From Actinomycetota bacterium (GTDB taxonomy: Bacteria; Actinomycetota; Acidimicrobiia; Acidimicrobiales; Ilumatobacteraceae), in NCBI GenBank assembly GCA_005787025.1, contig SYCH01000156.1:1-5526 (forward strand): a stretch of DNA of 5,526 nt. The letters run 5' to 3'. Positions 4,688 to 5,526 of this stretch are shown in pieces. Made by a program: the position numbers and the translations under genes. The notes under the pieces were generated by a model, which was not told where the DNA came from, made no database searches, and saw only the letters and a program-made list of their open reading frames with translations. Position 1 is the stretch's first letter, and each line of letters starts with the position of its first letter.

Positions 4688-5526
4688 ATGTCAGGAAACA
4701 CGGAAACCGCGACCGCTGCCGCCCGTCCCGTGGGGGCCCCGCAGAAGTCGTTGCTGGCCAAGTTGGGATTGGATCGCTTCAGCGCGCTGTACCTGTGGGG
4801 CGCCTTCATGGTGATCTTCGGAATCTGGAAGACCGACACGTTCCTCAGCGTGGCCAGTGCGAAGTTGATCATGGGCGAGAACGTGGCCGTCGGAATCCTG
4901 GCGCTGGCGTTCCTCATTCCGTTCTGCGCATCGACGTTCGACCTCTCCATCGGATCGGTCATGTCGTTGTCGGTGGTGATCACGTGTTTCCTCTCCGATG
5001 AGAAGAGTCGGTCGTTCAACATGCCGGTGGGCTACGCGGCCCTCATCGCCGTGCTGGCGTGCATGTGCGTCGGGGTGATCTCCGGATTCGTGGTGGTCAA
5101 ACTGAAGGTGAACTCGTTCATCGCCACCCTCGGCATCGGCCAGGTCGTGAGTGCGATCGTGTTGAAGCTGTCGTTCAACCGTCAGATCACGGGCACGTTC
5201 TCGAGCACCTTCGAGCGTTTCGGTCGTGGCGATCTGTTGGGCATCCCGGTGGTCTTCTATTACCTGGCGGTACTCGGCTTGATCTGTTGGTTCGTCCTCG
5301 AGCACACGCCGGTCGGACGCTTCATTTATGCGACGGGTGGAAACCCCGAAGCGGCACGACTGGCTGGTGTGCGTACGAACCGCATCGTGTGGGGATCGCT
5401 GATCGCGTCGTCGACCATGGCGGGCATCGCCGGCGTGGTGTTGAGCGCCAAGGTGGGCTTGTTCACCTCGGCGACCGGACCGAATTACCTCTTCCCGGCC
5501 ATCGCCGCGGTGTTCTTCGGTGCCTC
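4688..5526 (+). CDS. Sugar ABC transporter permease (RbsC/XylH-like, BPD_transp_2 family), partial
   Basis: Integral membrane subunit forming the import channel. The reading frame is open to the right edge with 279 complete codons. A polar N-terminus (1-30) is followed by hydrophobic segments at about 33-47, 66-80, 88-102, 115-137, 143-159, 186-204 and 234-252. FDLSIGS (84-90) corresponds to the IDLSVGS-type motif of this family. GRFIYATGGNPEAARLAGV (210-228) is the cytoplasmic loop thought to contact the ATPase, and LFPAIAAVFFGA (268-279) is the start of the conserved late segment. The start ATG at 4688 has GAGGGG about 6 nt upstream. It lies 29 bp after the ATPase stop, as in an operon. Family members usually have 310-400 residues, so roughly a fifth or more of the gene lies outside. 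Substrate specificity is not visible. Confidence 0.92.
   Translation, partial: MSGNTETATAAARPVGAPQKSLLAKLGLDRFSALYLWGAFMVIFGIWKTDTFLSVASAKLIMGENVAVGILALAFLIPFCASTFDLSIGSVMSLSVVITCFLSDEKSRSFNMPVGYAALIAVLACMCVGVISGFVVVKLKVNSFIATLGIGQVVSAIVLKLSFNRQITGTFSSTFERFGRGDLLGIPVVFYYLAVLGLICWFVLEHTPVGRFIYATGGNPEAARLAGVRTNRIVWGSLIASSTMAGIAGVVLSAKVGLFTSATGPNYLFPAIAAVFFGA

Overview
The window is GC-rich, densely coding bacterial DNA that reads as chromosome from an actinobacterium. Three things point that way: a CofG-type deazaflavin (F420 precursor) synthase, strong codon bias towards G/C in third positions, and a lipoprotein whose lipobox is followed by CGGDD and a Ser/Thr-Glu-Ala-Pro repeat linker. This last style is common in Acidimicrobiia, so that class is my best guess, but it is an inference. 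No transposase, phage gene, CRISPR array, rRNA or tRNA is visible.

Layout. The left half is transcribed leftward. It holds, in order of decreasing coordinate, a sugar-type ABC substrate-binding lipoprotein (1705-2889) with a clear intrinsic terminator (about 1616-1649), a short spacer with a 12-bp tandem repeat (1534-1593), a two-domain protein joining an AroQ-type chorismate mutase to a vicinal-oxygen-chelate (VOC) domain (667-1491), a 199-bp spacer with small inverted repeats, and the N-terminal 155 codons of CofG (1-467, cut by the window edge). The right half is transcribed rightward: a tandem-cassette sugar ABC ATPase (3126-4658) and, 29 bp later, the matching permease (4688 to beyond the right edge).

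How the genes work together. The binding lipoprotein, the RbsA/XylG-like ATPase and the RbsC/XylH-like permease together make one CUT2-type (ribose/xylose family) importer. The binding protein is encoded divergently from ATPase plus permease instead of in the same operon. The shared 236-bp region between them (2890-3125) carries an inverted repeat over candidate -10 elements for both directions, a strong hairpin with a GAAA tetraloop, and a 15-bp-period direct repeat, so it is the likely control region. The substrate cannot be read from the sequence. CofG and the chorismate mutase-VOC fusion belong to other pathways: F420 precursor synthesis, and chorismate/aromatic metabolism.

I found no convincing wholly new system. 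The most noteworthy items are the chorismate mutase-VOC fusion and the structured leader of the divergent transporter.
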